Below, piece after piece: positions 1 to 8,882 of a DNA stretch of 64,000 nt. A program made the position numbers and the translations under genes. Source of the DNA: Campylobacter sp. RM10537. Its GTDB lineage: Bacteria > Campylobacterota > Campylobacteria > Campylobacterales > Campylobacteraceae. Location: contig NZ_CP059597.1 of NCBI RefSeq assembly GCF_022369435.1, positions 372,001 to 436,000 on the forward strand. Direction: 5' to 3'. Position 1 is the stretch's first letter. Every line of letters starts with the position of its first letter. A model generated the notes under the pieces. The model did no database searches and was not told where the DNA came from. It worked only from the letters and a program-made list of their open reading frames with translations.

Positions 1-37
1 CAGCCATTAGAATAAATAAGAATTTAATTATCTTCAT
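1..37 (-). CDS. N-terminal start of a secreted or membrane-anchored protein (partial)
   Basis: Only the first 12 codons lie in the window (MKIIKFLFILMA), a lysine-led hydrophobic start typical of a signal peptide. Its ATG overlaps the stop codon of the MBOAT gene in a TAATG arrangement, so the two are probably translationally coupled. In related campylobacters the partner of this MBOAT gene is a periplasmic SGNH-type protein of the peptidoglycan O-acetylation system, so that is the likely identity, but too little is visible to confirm it. Confidence 0.5.
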   Translation of the reverse strand, partial: MKIIKFLFILMA

Positions 38-1413
38 TAAAAACTCGAATAAATGAAATTAGGAATACCATCTGGCATAAATGTAAATACCAATAATAAA
101 ATAAAAGTAATAATAAAGGGTTTTAATAAAAAAGGAGTTAAATCTAAAATTTTTACACAATAAGTTCTAAAGTTGATAAATAAAGGATAAATAAGAAAAA
201 TAACACCAAAACTTGCAAGAATATAAATATCTTGATAGCTTGGAATTTGTGAAAAATTATTATAGCAAGCTTTAAAATATTCTATAGCATCATCTAAACT
301 TTTATTATAATAAAAGAAAATCCAAGTAAAGCATACAAATTGAAAAGTTAAAAATCTTCCAAGTGTTGGAATTTTTTGTAAATTTATTTTTGTTAAGGCG
401 AATATATGCAAGAAGGCAACGCCTATACCGTGTAATAAACCCCAAATTAAGAATGTTAAAGTATTGCCATGCCACATTCCAGAAAGTATAAAAGCAATAA
501 GAAGATTTAAAATAGTCCTAGTTTTACCTTTTTTACTTCCACCCAAAGGGATATAGATATAATCTTTTATAAAGGTTGAAAGGCTAATGTGCCATCTTGA
601 CCAAAATTCTTTGAGATTTTTAGACAAATAAGGCATATTAAAATTTGGAGGAAGATGAAAGCCTAACATCAAAGAAAAAGCACATACTAAATCAATATAT
701 CCACTAAAATCACAATAAATTTGTATAGCATAGGCATAAATAGCACTTAAAAGCTGTATAAAATTATAAGATTGTGGAAAATCAAGAATATGTTCAGCAT
801 AATTACCTAAATAATTAGCTATAAGGACTTTTTTTACAATTCCAAAAATCAACAAAGTAATAATTAAATTTTCATTTTTAAATTCTCGTTTACGATGACT
901 TTGCTCAAAGAAAAAAGAGCTTCGCATAATTGGACCTGAAAGCAAGGTAGGAAAAAAAGATAAAAATAGGGCCAAATTGAAAAAGCTTTCTAGACGACGT
1001 TTTTTATAAACTTCTAAAAGATAAGTAATCGAAGTAAAGGTATAAAAACTAATTCCCATAGGAAATAAAACATCTAAATTAATAAAATCAAGACCAAAAA
1101 ATTCCATAATAGAATCAAAACTCGTCTTAATGCTTGCAAAATATTTAAAAAAACATAAATTTAAAATAACAAAGGTGATACAAGTCATGAAAACATAACG
1201 TTTTTTTCGAATAAAAATAAGTAGAGAAAAATAATGTATAAAAAAGGTATATACAAATAAAATTAAAGCAAAATAGGGATTAAACAGAAAATAAATCAGA
1301 TAAGAAAAGATTAAAATTAAAATATTTTGTATTTTATAATTATCGTGAAATAACCAATAGATGGCAAAAAATGCCATCATCAAAATGCTAAATTCTAAAG
1401 AAAAGTAAGTCAT
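37..1413 (-). CDS. patA: MBOAT family membrane O-acyltransferase, PatA/AlgI-like
   Basis: A polytopic inner-membrane protein of 458 residues, nearly all hydrophobic helices. The MBOAT core is visible: a segment around residues 235-275 with CDFSGYID and FWSRWHISLS, and the catalytic-type histidine in SGMWHG near residue 315. Such proteins move acyl groups across the membrane to periplasmic acceptors. Size and the coupled downstream secreted protein match the peptidoglycan O-acetyltransferase PatA of C. jejuni, but an alginate-type AlgI acceptor cannot be excluded by sequence alone. Family assignment is firm; substrate is inferred from neighbourhood. Confidence 0.8.
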   Translation of the reverse strand: MTYFSLEFSILMMAFFAIYWLFHDNYKIQNILILIFSYLIYFLFNPYFALILFVYTFFIHYFSLLIFIRKKRYVFMTCITFVILNLCFFKYFASIKTSFDSIMEFFGLDFINLDVLFPMGISFYTFTSITYLLEVYKKRRLESFFNLALFLSFFPTLLSGPIMRSSFFFEQSHRKREFKNENLIITLLIFGIVKKVLIANYLGNYAEHILDFPQSYNFIQLLSAIYAYAIQIYCDFSGYIDLVCAFSLMLGFHLPPNFNMPYLSKNLKEFWSRWHISLSTFIKDYIYIPLGGSKKGKTRTILNLLIAFILSGMWHGNTLTFLIWGLLHGIGVAFLHIFALTKINLQKIPTLGRFLTFQFVCFTWIFFYYNKSLDDAIEYFKACYNNFSQIPSYQDIYILASFGVIFLIYPLFINFRTYCVKILDLTPFLLKPFIITFILLLVFTFMPDGIPNFIYSSF

Positions 1414-1452
1414 TTATGTAAAATTGGTTTAGATCTTTATCTTAAATAAAAA

Positions 1453-1950
1453 CTATTTTTTAAGAGCAATGCTTTTAATATATTGATCGGCCAAATATAA
1501 ACCATTTCCATTTTCACCAATAAGTTTGATTTTATCCACTATACCACGGAAAAGCGCTTCTTCTTCGTGTTGTTCACTTACATACCATTGTAAAAAATTA
1601 AAAGTAGAATAATCTTTATTAACGAGCATATGTTCTACAAGTTCATTGATTGATTTTGTAATACTTTGTTCATGGGCATATGTTTTTTCAAAAACATCAA
1701 GCAAGGAATTAAAATTTTGTTCAGGTTGCTTAACTTCTTTAAGTTCAACATGAGAATCTGTTTCATTAAGATAAGTGATAAGTTTTTTTGCATGTTCACT
1801 TTCTTCGCTTGCATGAGCAAATAAAAATGCTCCAGCACCATCAAAGCTATTTTCATAGCACCAAGAACTCATGCTTAAATATAAATTAGCCGCATACATT
1901 TCTTTATTAACTTGTTCATTAAGTAATCTTACTACTTCTTTTGAAAGCAT
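1453..1950 (-). CDS. cft: Non-haem ferritin
   Basis: A 165-residue ferritin of usual length that oxidises and stores iron in a 24-mer shell and protects against peroxide stress. The ferroxidase-centre segments are present: NKEMYAANLYLS near residue 16, HASEESEHAKKL near residue 46 and QWYVSEQHEEE near residue 121, supplying the expected Glu and His ligands. A strong ribosome site (AAGGAG) lies 6 bases before the ATG at 1950. It stands alone between the MBOAT gene and the divergent MATE gene. In C. jejuni the phosphate uptake genes follow at this point; here they do not. Confidence 0.96.
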   Translation of the reverse strand: MLSKEVVRLLNEQVNKEMYAANLYLSMSSWCYENSFDGAGAFLFAHASEESEHAKKLITYLNETDSHVELKEVKQPEQNFNSLLDVFEKTYAHEQSITKSINELVEHMLVNKDYSTFNFLQWYVSEQHEEEALFRGIVDKIKLIGENGNGLYLADQYIKSIALKK

Positions 1951-2084
1951 TAGATCTCCTTTGTCTATATATTTTTATTTTAATGGGAAAAATATACCCT
2001 AATTTGGCAAAAAAATAAATAAAATAATATGAAATTTTATATTTTTTAATAAAAACAATTTTAAAAATTTAAGAAATATTTTGA

Positions 2085-2090
2085 TAGAAT
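2085..2090 (+). promoter_or_regulatory. Predicted sigma-70 -10 element for the MATE gene
   Basis: TAGAAT within TTTGATAGAATTTT, about 25 bases before the ATG at 2115, with an AAGG ribosome site at 2103-2106. Campylobacter vegetative promoters rely on an extended -10 with a T-rich upstream region rather than a -35 box, as seen here. Confidence 0.5.
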
Positions 2091-2114
2091 TTTTAGTTTT
2101 TTAAGGTGCAATTT

Positions 2115-3431
2115 ATGGCAAAAAAAAGACTTTCTTTATCAAGACTTAGCATTCCTATTTTTTGGGATTTATTTTTTAGATTTTTAAGTATTATTGCTAA
2201 TACTGCTATGGTCTCTCATTATTCTAATGATTTAGTTGGAGCAATGGGAGCTGGTAATGAAATTATTGATTTATTTATCACTATTTTTAGTTTTTTAAGT
2301 GTGGGGTGTAGTGTCGTTATTGCTCAAGCTATTGGAGCTAAAGATACCATACTAGCTAGAAAAGTGATTCATCAAAGTTTGTTTTTAAATTTGCTTTTTG
2401 GTTTGATTTGTGGGAGTTTTATTTTATGGCAAAGTGAACTTCTGCTCAATCTTTTAAATATACCTAAAGAATTACTCAAAGATAGTCAAATTTATCTTGA
2501 TATGCTTGCAATCTGTCTTATTTTTGATGCGATTGGTTTAATATTATCAGCGATTATGAGAGTTTATAATATAGCCTATTGGGTTATGATGGTGGGTATT
2601 ATGATGAATTTAATTATCGTTGTTGGAAATTTTTATGTGCTTCATTTTACAGAGCTAGGACTTTTTGGAGTAGGGGTTAGCAATATTATAGCAAGAATTG
2701 TTGCTGTAGTTGCTATGTTTTTAATCATAACTTATAAGCTTAAAATTCATTTAAAAATAAAAGAAATGCTTAATTTTGAAAAAGAGGTGTTAAAAAAAGT
2801 TTTTAGCATAGGAGGTTTTTCCGCGGGAGAAAATCTAATTTGGATTAGTCAATATATTATTAGTTTTAGTTTTGTGGCTAGTCTTGGAAAAGAAAATCTT
2901 AGCGTTCAAACGATTTATTTTCAATTGTCTTTATTTATTATGATGGTGGGAATTGCTATGAGTGTTGCTAATGAGATTATTATAGGAAAATTAGTTGGCG
3001 CAAAATACGAAAATATAGCTTATAAGCATACTTGGAAGGCGCTTTATTTTAGCGTTATGGTTACGATTGTAGTCGTGCTGTGCCATTATTTTTTAAAAGA
3101 TGTTACTATGAATCTTTTAGATTTAAAAGAAGATCTTAGAGAAATTATGCTCCCTTTATTTACTCTTTCTATTTTTCTTGAAATTTCAAGAACTTTTAAT
3201 ATAGTAATGGTCAATGCTTTAAGAGCAAGTGGAGATGCTAAATTTCCATTTTTTAGCGGTATGATATTTATGTTAGGAGTGTCTTTACCTGTAGGATATA
3301 TACTTTGTTTTTATTGCAACCTTGGAATTTTAGGAATTTGGATAGGTTATTGTGCAGATGAATCTTTAAGAGGACTTGTTAATGCCTATAGATGGAAGAG
3401 TAAAAAATGGCAAGGAAAAGCTGTAATATAA
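2115..3431 (+). CDS. MATE family multidrug/Na+ antiporter
   Basis: An inner-membrane protein of 438 residues with about 12 hydrophobic helices in two similar halves, the MATE architecture. Typical segments are NTAMVSHYSNDLVGAMGAGNE near the N-terminus and GVSNIIARIVAV in the middle; the second-half equivalent has SVANEIIIGKLVGAK. The family exports cationic drugs and metabolites using Na+ or H+ gradients. The start at 2115 is chosen over an upstream GTG because it has correctly spaced AAGG. The next gene begins inside the last codons of this one, so they are co-transcribed. Substrate unknown. Confidence 0.9.
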   Translation: MAKKRLSLSRLSIPIFWDLFFRFLSIIANTAMVSHYSNDLVGAMGAGNEIIDLFITIFSFLSVGCSVVIAQAIGAKDTILARKVIHQSLFLNLLFGLICGSFILWQSELLLNLLNIPKELLKDSQIYLDMLAICLIFDAIGLILSAIMRVYNIAYWVMMVGIMMNLIIVVGNFYVLHFTELGLFGVGVSNIIARIVAVVAMFLIITYKLKIHLKIKEMLNFEKEVLKKVFSIGGFSAGENLIWISQYIISFSFVASLGKENLSVQTIYFQLSLFIMMVGIAMSVANEIIIGKLVGAKYENIAYKHTWKALYFSVMVTIVVVLCHYFLKDVTMNLLDLKEDLREIMLPLFTLSIFLEISRTFNIVMVNALRASGDAKFPFFSGMIFMLGVSLPVGYILCFYCNLGILGIWIGYCADESLRGLVNAYRWKSKKWQGKAVI

Positions 3432-4054
3432 AGGAATTTTCTTGGAATAATTGGGTATTTTTTTATCAAAAAAAATCCATTAAAAATGTATATTTAAGAT
3501 TAAATGAAAAGGGTAAATTTTATTTAAGTTTGCCTTATTTTTACACTTTAGACGATATTGAAAAATTTTTAATCAAGCATGAAGATTGGATTAAAAAAAC
3601 GTGGCTTAATTTTAAAAATAAAACTAATGAAGCGGATCAAGTTTATTTTTTAGGTAAAAAATATCGATTAGTTTTAAAAGAAAACCTTTTTAAAACAAAA
3701 ATTTTAAAAACCGAAATTCATACTCCTTCTAGAATAGAATTTGAGTCTTTTTTAAGAAAAAATTCTAAAATTATTTTTCTTTTTTATCTTAAAAAATGGA
3801 CTCAAAGGACCAAGCTTAATTATACACATTTAAGTATTAAGAAAATGAAAACACGTTGGGGTTCTTGTAATCATAAAAAAGGTTATATTAATTTAAATTT
3901 AAAGCTTTTAGAAAAAAGTTTAAAAGCTATAGAATATGTTATTTTACATGAAATAGCCCATTTAAAATATCCCAATCATAGTCAAGATTTTTATAATTTT
4001 TTAGCATTTTACATGAAAGATTTTAGAGTAAGGGAAAAAGAATTTAAACTTTGA
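3407..4054 (+). CDS. YgjP-like zinc metalloprotease (DUF45/M48-type)
   Basis: A 215-residue cytosolic protein with the zinc-binding signature HEIAHLKYPNHSQDFY near residues 181-196, where HExxH supplies two histidines and the catalytic glutamate, and the later His completes the site. The preceding MKTRWGSCNHKKGYINLN block is characteristic of the YgjP/DUF45 family. Length is normal. It overlaps the end of the MATE gene by about 25 bases. Physiological substrate is unknown for the family. Confidence 0.88.
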   Translation: MARKSCNIKEFSWNNWVFFYQKKSIKNVYLRLNEKGKFYLSLPYFYTLDDIEKFLIKHEDWIKKTWLNFKNKTNEADQVYFLGKKYRLVLKENLFKTKILKTEIHTPSRIEFESFLRKNSKIIFLFYLKKWTQRTKLNYTHLSIKKMKTRWGSCNHKKGYINLNLKLLEKSLKAIEYVILHEIAHLKYPNHSQDFYNFLAFYMKDFRVREKEFKL

Positions 4055-4077
4055 TAAATAAGATTGATTTTTTTTGA

Positions 4078-4083
4078 TATAAT
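4078..4083 (+). promoter_or_regulatory. Predicted sigma-70 -10 element of the hyp operon
   Basis: Perfect TATAAT in TTTTGATATAATTTT, 24 bases before the TTG start at 4107, in the short gap after the metalloprotease gene. An AAGGA ribosome site lies at 4096-4100. Confidence 0.6.
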
Positions 4084-4106
4084 TTTTTATATTTGAAGGA
4101 TGAAAA

Positions 4107-5627
4107 TTGATTTTAGAATTTGAATTTGAGTATTTTGGAAATAATGATTATTTTACTTATCTTTTAAATTTTTATGCTAAGAATTATAAATATAGTTTAA
4201 ATCGAAAAAAAAATAAGATTTTATTGCAAATAGAAGGCGATGAAAAAGAATTATCTGATTTTTGTGAAAATCTAAAAGGTATAAGCAATAGTGTTTTTTT
4301 GAAAAAATTTGATGTAAGGATAACTGAAAGATTAAATGATTTTAATCAAAGTTTTGATTATTGTGAAAAGTTTTTCTATCTTACTCATTTAAATTCTAGT
4401 GCATATGTGGAAAAAAAAGAGCTTTCGAATAACGAATGGGGTGTATTTTGCGAGAATGAAATTTCACTCGATGGACTGTATTTTGAAAAAATAAATCAGG
4501 TCAATTTTGATACATTTTTACAAAAAGCTCTTGAAAAATTGGTTAATAAAGAAGAAATTTACTTAAAAAATCATAAAGGAAGTTATAAAATCAGCCTCTT
4601 TAATGAGAATTTTGAATGCGATTTTTTGATACCCTGTGATATAAAAACCATACAGACGATTTTTGTTTGTTCTCAAGAAAATTTAAAACTTCTTGCAAGC
4701 TTAGAGAAACCTTTAATTAAATTAAGATTAAATGCCATATTTAGAAAAAAATATAATTTAAAATTTAGTGATTTTAAATTAGTTTTAGCACAAGATCTTT
4801 TCATATTTGCTTTATGTTATCAGCTTTATAAACAGGATTTTTCTTTTTTGAGTGTTTTAAAAATTGATGAAAAAGAAGAAGATTTTGAAGTGATGAATTT
4901 AGATGAAAAAGTTGTAATTTTGCAAGGTTTAGAATTTATAGATCGTAAAGCAAGAGAACTTATTTTTTCCAAAGAAGATAAAAATATGGCTAGAATTTCT
5001 TACATTTTAAGTAGTTTTAAACAAGAAGTTTTTCTTTTAGAATTAAGTAAAAAATATGACGATATTTTGCTTATTAATAAGGAGCTAAATTTATTAAAAC
5101 TTGATTTGCCTAAAAGTTTTAAAAAGCTTTATGAGGAAATTGAAAAAGATGAGATTGGTGCTAAGCTTTTATCTAATTTCTCAAAAGAATTTCCACTTTT
5201 AGATGAAGATTTTACCTTAAAAAATAATTTTTATTCTTTATTTTGTATTTTAGGTAGAATTTTAAACTTAGATAAAGAAATTTATAGTGCTGGAGAAAAA
5301 CTCTTAAAAATGGCTGATGAAAGTAAAATGCCACGTGGAGTGAAAATAGATTATCGTTTAAAAAAAGATAAAAGTTTTGACCATGTAAGAACTTTGCGAT
5401 CTGTTATGAGTTTTATGCTTGCTGGGGTTGATAGTGTTAATATTGCTTATGGGATTGTTGAGAGTTTAAGTTATTTTTTACGTGATATATATGATGAATT
5501 AAGATCAAAAAGACAAGCTGAAATAGCTATTGTTAGCGGTGCTTTATTTGAACATAAATCTCTACTTAAAAATACTTTAAAACATTTAAAAGATTGCAAA
5601 CTAAGCGATGCGCCACTTAGGATTTAA
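4107..5627 (+). CDS. HypF-like paralogue, apparently catalytically degenerate
   Basis: 506 residues, with a TTG start supported by AAGGA six bases upstream; the nearby ATG at 4100 opens only a seven-codon frame. It can be aligned by eye with the HypF encoded next door. Residues 40-75 resemble the acylphosphatase half-fold but lack the GxVQGVGFRP active loop. Residues 155-240 mirror the YrdC-type region (KPLIKLRLNAIFRK against APIVILKAKK). Residues 380-495 mirror the Kae1-type end (LGRILNL, MLAGVD, IVSGALFEHKSLL against LGRIIDA and LLSGGVFQNKTLL). The Cys-rich zinc fingers and the HHYAH metal site are absent. It overlaps hypF by 20 bases. A role as non-catalytic HypF partner is inference. Confidence 0.7.
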   Translation: MILEFEFEYFGNNDYFTYLLNFYAKNYKYSLNRKKNKILLQIEGDEKELSDFCENLKGISNSVFLKKFDVRITERLNDFNQSFDYCEKFFYLTHLNSSAYVEKKELSNNEWGVFCENEISLDGLYFEKINQVNFDTFLQKALEKLVNKEEIYLKNHKGSYKISLFNENFECDFLIPCDIKTIQTIFVCSQENLKLLASLEKPLIKLRLNAIFRKKYNLKFSDFKLVLAQDLFIFALCYQLYKQDFSFLSVLKIDEKEEDFEVMNLDEKVVILQGLEFIDRKARELIFSKEDKNMARISYILSSFKQEVFLLELSKKYDDILLINKELNLLKLDLPKSFKKLYEEIEKDEIGAKLLSNFSKEFPLLDEDFTLKNNFYSLFCILGRILNLDKEIYSAGEKLLKMADESKMPRGVKIDYRLKKDKSFDHVRTLRSVMSFMLAGVDSVNIAYGIVESLSYFLRDIYDELRSKRQAEIAIVSGALFEHKSLLKNTLKHLKDCKLSDAPLRI

Positions 5628-7794
5628 AATCAAAATTTCAGGCTTGGTCCAAGGTGTAGGATTTCGCCCTTTTATATATGAAATAGCTTTAAAACTTCAA
5701 CTTTTAGGAGAAGTAAAAAATGATGGTTTTGGGGTAGAAATTTTACTTTCTTGCTCTTATAAAAAATGTTTGGAATTTATAGAGCAATTAAAAAGTAACC
5801 ATCCTCCTCTTGCAAGAATAGACAAAATTGAAATTTTAAAATGTAGGCCAAAAGTTTATCATAACTTTTGCATCGCTTCTTCAAAACAAAGTATAAAAAC
5901 AACCCCTATATTAAGCGATTTTGCTTTATGTCAAGAATGCAAAAATGAATTTTATGACTTAAACAATAAGCGTTTTCATTATCCTTTTATCACTTGTACT
6001 CACTGTGGACCTCGTTTTAGCATCATAAAAAATTTACCCTATGATAGAGATAATACTACGATGGATAAATTTAAGATGTGTGATTTTTGTGAGAAAGAAT
6101 ATAAAAATCCTTCAAATCGCCGCTTTCATGCTCAACCTATTAGTTGTTCTAAATGCAAAATTTCAGTGTATTTAAAAAACAAGCAAGGTGAAATTTTATT
6201 TACGGATGAAAATGCTTTTATAGAATGTGCAAAACTTTTAAAACAAGGAAATATTCTTGCTATTAAGGGAATGGGCGGATTTCATTTAATGTGTGATGCT
6301 TTTAATGAAAAAGCTTTAAAAGAATTAAGAATAAGAAAAAACCGTCCTAAAAAACCTTTTGCTTTAATGTGTAAGGATATTAAAGATATTAAAAAACTTG
6401 CATTTTTAAGCGACGAAGAGGAAAGATTGATAGGTAGCTCATTAGCGCCTATTGTAATTTTAAAAGCGAAAAAGAACTTTGATTTAATTGCTCCAGATAT
6501 TGATAAAATAGGTATTATGATGGCTTATACCCCTTTGCATCTTTTGATTTTTGAATATTTTAAAGGTATTCTTGTAGCAACAAGTGCAAATTTAAGTGGC
6601 GAAAGTATTATTAAAGATGAGGATAATTTAAGATTTAAACTTGATAGAGTTTTTGATTATTATTTAGACTATGATAGAGCGATTTTTAACTCTAGTGACG
6701 ATAGTATCGCTCAATTAATAAATAATCAAGCTATGTTTTTACGTACTTCAAGGGGCTTAAATCCTTATTATATAGAAACAAATTTAAATTTCAATCAAAC
6801 TTATCTAGCTTTAGGATCAGAGCTTAAAAATGAATTTGTGATTTTTTATCAAAATAAAATATTAATCTCCCCTTATATAGGAGATTTAAAAAGTGTTGAT
6901 ACTTATGAAAGATTTTTAAGGCTTTTGGATTTTTTTAAAAAAAGTTATGATTTAAAATTTGATACTATACTTTGTGATAAACATCCTCATTTTTTATATA
7001 CAAAAGACTTTAAGCAAACAATTAAAATTCAACATCATTATGCACATTTTTGTGCAGCTTATTTTGAATACCAAGAAGAATTTATCAAAGATGAGAAGGC
7101 TTTAGGTTTTATTTGGGATGGAACGGGTTATGGTGATGATGGCAGTATTTGGGGTGGAGAGATTTTTATAGCTAATTTAAAAGAATATGAAAGAATTGCT
7201 CATTTTGATGATTTTAAATTGATTAATGCTGATATAAAAAATATATATAATTTGGCTTTAAGTGTAATTTGGCATTATAATTTAGAAAATTTAGCTCAAG
7301 ATTTTTTAGATAAAATTTCAAAAGTTAAACTTGAAAATCTTAAAAAAATTTATACTAATTCTACTCTTAAAACAAGCTCTTTAGGACGTATTATCGATGC
7401 TTTTGGTGCTATTGTTTTTGACTTAGATCAAAGTTCTTATGAAGCACAAATTGGTCTTATGTGTGAAAGTTTTTATCAAAGAGATTTAAATTTTTCTTAT
7501 AAACTTTATGTTGAAAATGGCAAAATTAATTTTAAAGAATTGATTTTGGGGGCTTTAAGAGATGAAAAAAGTAAAGCTATTACAGGTATGCTTAATGGCT
7601 TGGCTGATTTCATTATAAAATATAGTCAAAATTATAATTTTAAAGTATTGCTTAGTGGTGGAGTTTTTCAAAATAAAACTTTACTTGAAATTCTAAAAGC
7701 TAAAAATTTAGATTTTTTTGTGCCTTTAAAATATCCTTGTAATGATAGCTCAATAGCTTTAGGGCAAATGATACATTTTTTAAATAAAAATTAA
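5608..7794 (+). CDS. hypF: Carbamoyltransferase HypF, hydrogenase maturation
   Basis: 728 residues, normal length. HypF uses carbamoyl phosphate and ATP to carbamoylate the C-terminal cysteine of HypE, the source of cyanide ligands on the NiFe site. Domains in order: acylphosphatase with GLVQGVGFRPF near residue 12; two zinc fingers (CQECKNEF...CTHCGPR and CDFCEKEY...CSKC) around residues 108-180; YrdC domain around 205-390; Kae1-like transferase domain with the metal site HHYAH near residue 475 and SGGVFQNKTLL near the end. It is second in the hyp operon. All key motifs are intact. Confidence 0.97.
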   Translation: MRHLGFKIKISGLVQGVGFRPFIYEIALKLQLLGEVKNDGFGVEILLSCSYKKCLEFIEQLKSNHPPLARIDKIEILKCRPKVYHNFCIASSKQSIKTTPILSDFALCQECKNEFYDLNNKRFHYPFITCTHCGPRFSIIKNLPYDRDNTTMDKFKMCDFCEKEYKNPSNRRFHAQPISCSKCKISVYLKNKQGEILFTDENAFIECAKLLKQGNILAIKGMGGFHLMCDAFNEKALKELRIRKNRPKKPFALMCKDIKDIKKLAFLSDEEERLIGSSLAPIVILKAKKNFDLIAPDIDKIGIMMAYTPLHLLIFEYFKGILVATSANLSGESIIKDEDNLRFKLDRVFDYYLDYDRAIFNSSDDSIAQLINNQAMFLRTSRGLNPYYIETNLNFNQTYLALGSELKNEFVIFYQNKILISPYIGDLKSVDTYERFLRLLDFFKKSYDLKFDTILCDKHPHFLYTKDFKQTIKIQHHYAHFCAAYFEYQEEFIKDEKALGFIWDGTGYGDDGSIWGGEIFIANLKEYERIAHFDDFKLINADIKNIYNLALSVIWHYNLENLAQDFLDKISKVKLENLKKIYTNSTLKTSSLGRIIDAFGAIVFDLDQSSYEAQIGLMCESFYQRDLNFSYKLYVENGKINFKELILGALRDEKSKAITGMLNGLADFIIKYSQNYNFKVLLSGGVFQNKTLLEILKAKNLDFFVPLKYPCNDSSIALGQMIHFLNKN

Positions 7795-7829
7795 CCCAAA
7801 AACTCATTAAAATTTAATGCTTTTAAGGA

Positions 7830-7835
7830 TACAAT
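7830..7835 (+). promoter_or_regulatory. Possible internal -10 element before hypB
   Basis: TACAAT in AAGGATACAATGAAAT, in the 72-base gap between hypF and hypB, the only real gap in the hyp operon. It suggests hypBCDEA can be transcribed separately from the hypF pair. Confidence 0.45.
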
Positions 7836-7866
7836 GAAATAATTATTTAATTTTTAAGGAATGAAA

Positions 7867-8601
7867 ATGTGTAAAGATTGTGGTTGTTCGATAAATTCTA
7901 AAGAGGACTCTTTTTTTCATCATCATGAAAATCCAAGTTTAAAAGAGAGTAAGACTGTAGAGGTAATTTCTAAAATTTTAAGTAAAAATGATGAACAAGC
8001 CTTGCATAATAGAAATCATTTTAATGAATCACATACACTTTGTATTAATTTAATGAGTTCTCCAGGAAGTGGCAAAACCACTCTTTTAGAAAATACAATT
8101 AAAGCTTTAAAAGATGAGATAAAAATTGCAGTCATTGAGGGGGATCTAGAAACCAATAATGACGCACAAAGAATTAAAAATATTGGTGCTAAAGCATACC
8201 AAATTACTACAGGACAAAGTTGCCATTTAGATGCTTTTATGGTGCATGAAGCTTTGCATCACTTAGCGATTAATGATATAGATTTACTTTTTATAGAAAA
8301 TGTAGGTAATTTAGTTTGCCCTGCAAGCTATGATTTAGGAGAACATTTAAATATTGTTTTACTTTCAGTTACCGAAGGAAGTGATAAGCCACAAAAATAT
8401 CCAGTTATGTTTAAAAAAGCTGATGTTGTGCTTATTAGTAAAGCTGATTTAGCACATCATTTTGATTTTGATATCAAGGAAGCAAGCAAATTGATTAAAG
8501 AATTAAATCCAAAAGCAGATATTATAGTTTTAGATGCTAAAAATGGAAGCAATATGGAACTTTGGTATAAATTTTTAAGACTAAAAAAGGAGCTTTTTTA
8601 A
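7867..8601 (+). CDS. hypB: GTPase HypB, nickel insertion for hydrogenase
   Basis: 244 residues from the ATG at 7867, which has AAGGA six bases upstream; the ATG at 7861 abuts that site and is a less likely start. HypB is a metal-binding SIMIBI GTPase that works with HypA to insert nickel. Visible are the N-terminal metal motif CKDCGC, the P-loop SSPGSGKTT near residue 65, the EGDLETNNDAQR switch region, metal-site residues in GQSCHLDA, and the LISKADLAHH base-recognition motif. A short His run (FFHHHEN) follows the CxxCxC motif. The stop overlaps the hypC start (TAATG). Confidence 0.97.
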   Translation: MCKDCGCSINSKEDSFFHHHENPSLKESKTVEVISKILSKNDEQALHNRNHFNESHTLCINLMSSPGSGKTTLLENTIKALKDEIKIAVIEGDLETNNDAQRIKNIGAKAYQITTGQSCHLDAFMVHEALHHLAINDIDLLFIENVGNLVCPASYDLGEHLNIVLLSVTEGSDKPQKYPVMFKKADVVLISKADLAHHFDFDIKEASKLIKELNPKADIIVLDAKNGSNMELWYKFLRLKKELF

Positions 8602-8882
8602 TGTGTTTATCTATTCCATCTGAAATTTTAGAAATCGATGAATTAAACAATGCCATCGTGCAAACCTTAGGTGTTAAAAGAAAAGTGAATTTAGATTTGA
8701 TTGATGAACCCTTGCAAAAGGGAGATTTTGTTTTAATACATGTAGGTGTTGCTATGGAAAAAATCGATAAAGAATCTGCTTTGGAGAGTATAAAAACTTA
8801 TAGAGAAATTGTAGATAAAATGAATAGTGGAGAAATTAATACCAATGAAGGGGATTTGGGTTTAAATGAATTTAATCGATGA
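8601..8882 (+). CDS. hypC: HypC/HupF hydrogenase maturation chaperone
   Basis: 93 residues, normal for HypC. It begins MCLSIPSEI, the family signature in which Cys2 binds the Fe(CN)2CO unit with HypD and then the hydrogenase large-subunit precursor. GDFVLIHVGVAMEKI matches the conserved C-terminal beta region. Start overlaps the hypB stop, and the gene overlaps hypD by 17 bases. Confidence 0.96.
   Translation: MCLSIPSEILEIDELNNAIVQTLGVKRKVNLDLIDEPLQKGDFVLIHVGVAMEKIDKESALESIKTYREIVDKMNSGEINTNEGDLGLNEFNR

Noticed and set aside
4107..5627. Calling the HypF-like gene a pseudogene
   Set aside because: The frame is open for 506 codons with a good start and operon position; only catalytic motifs are missing, which suggests altered function.
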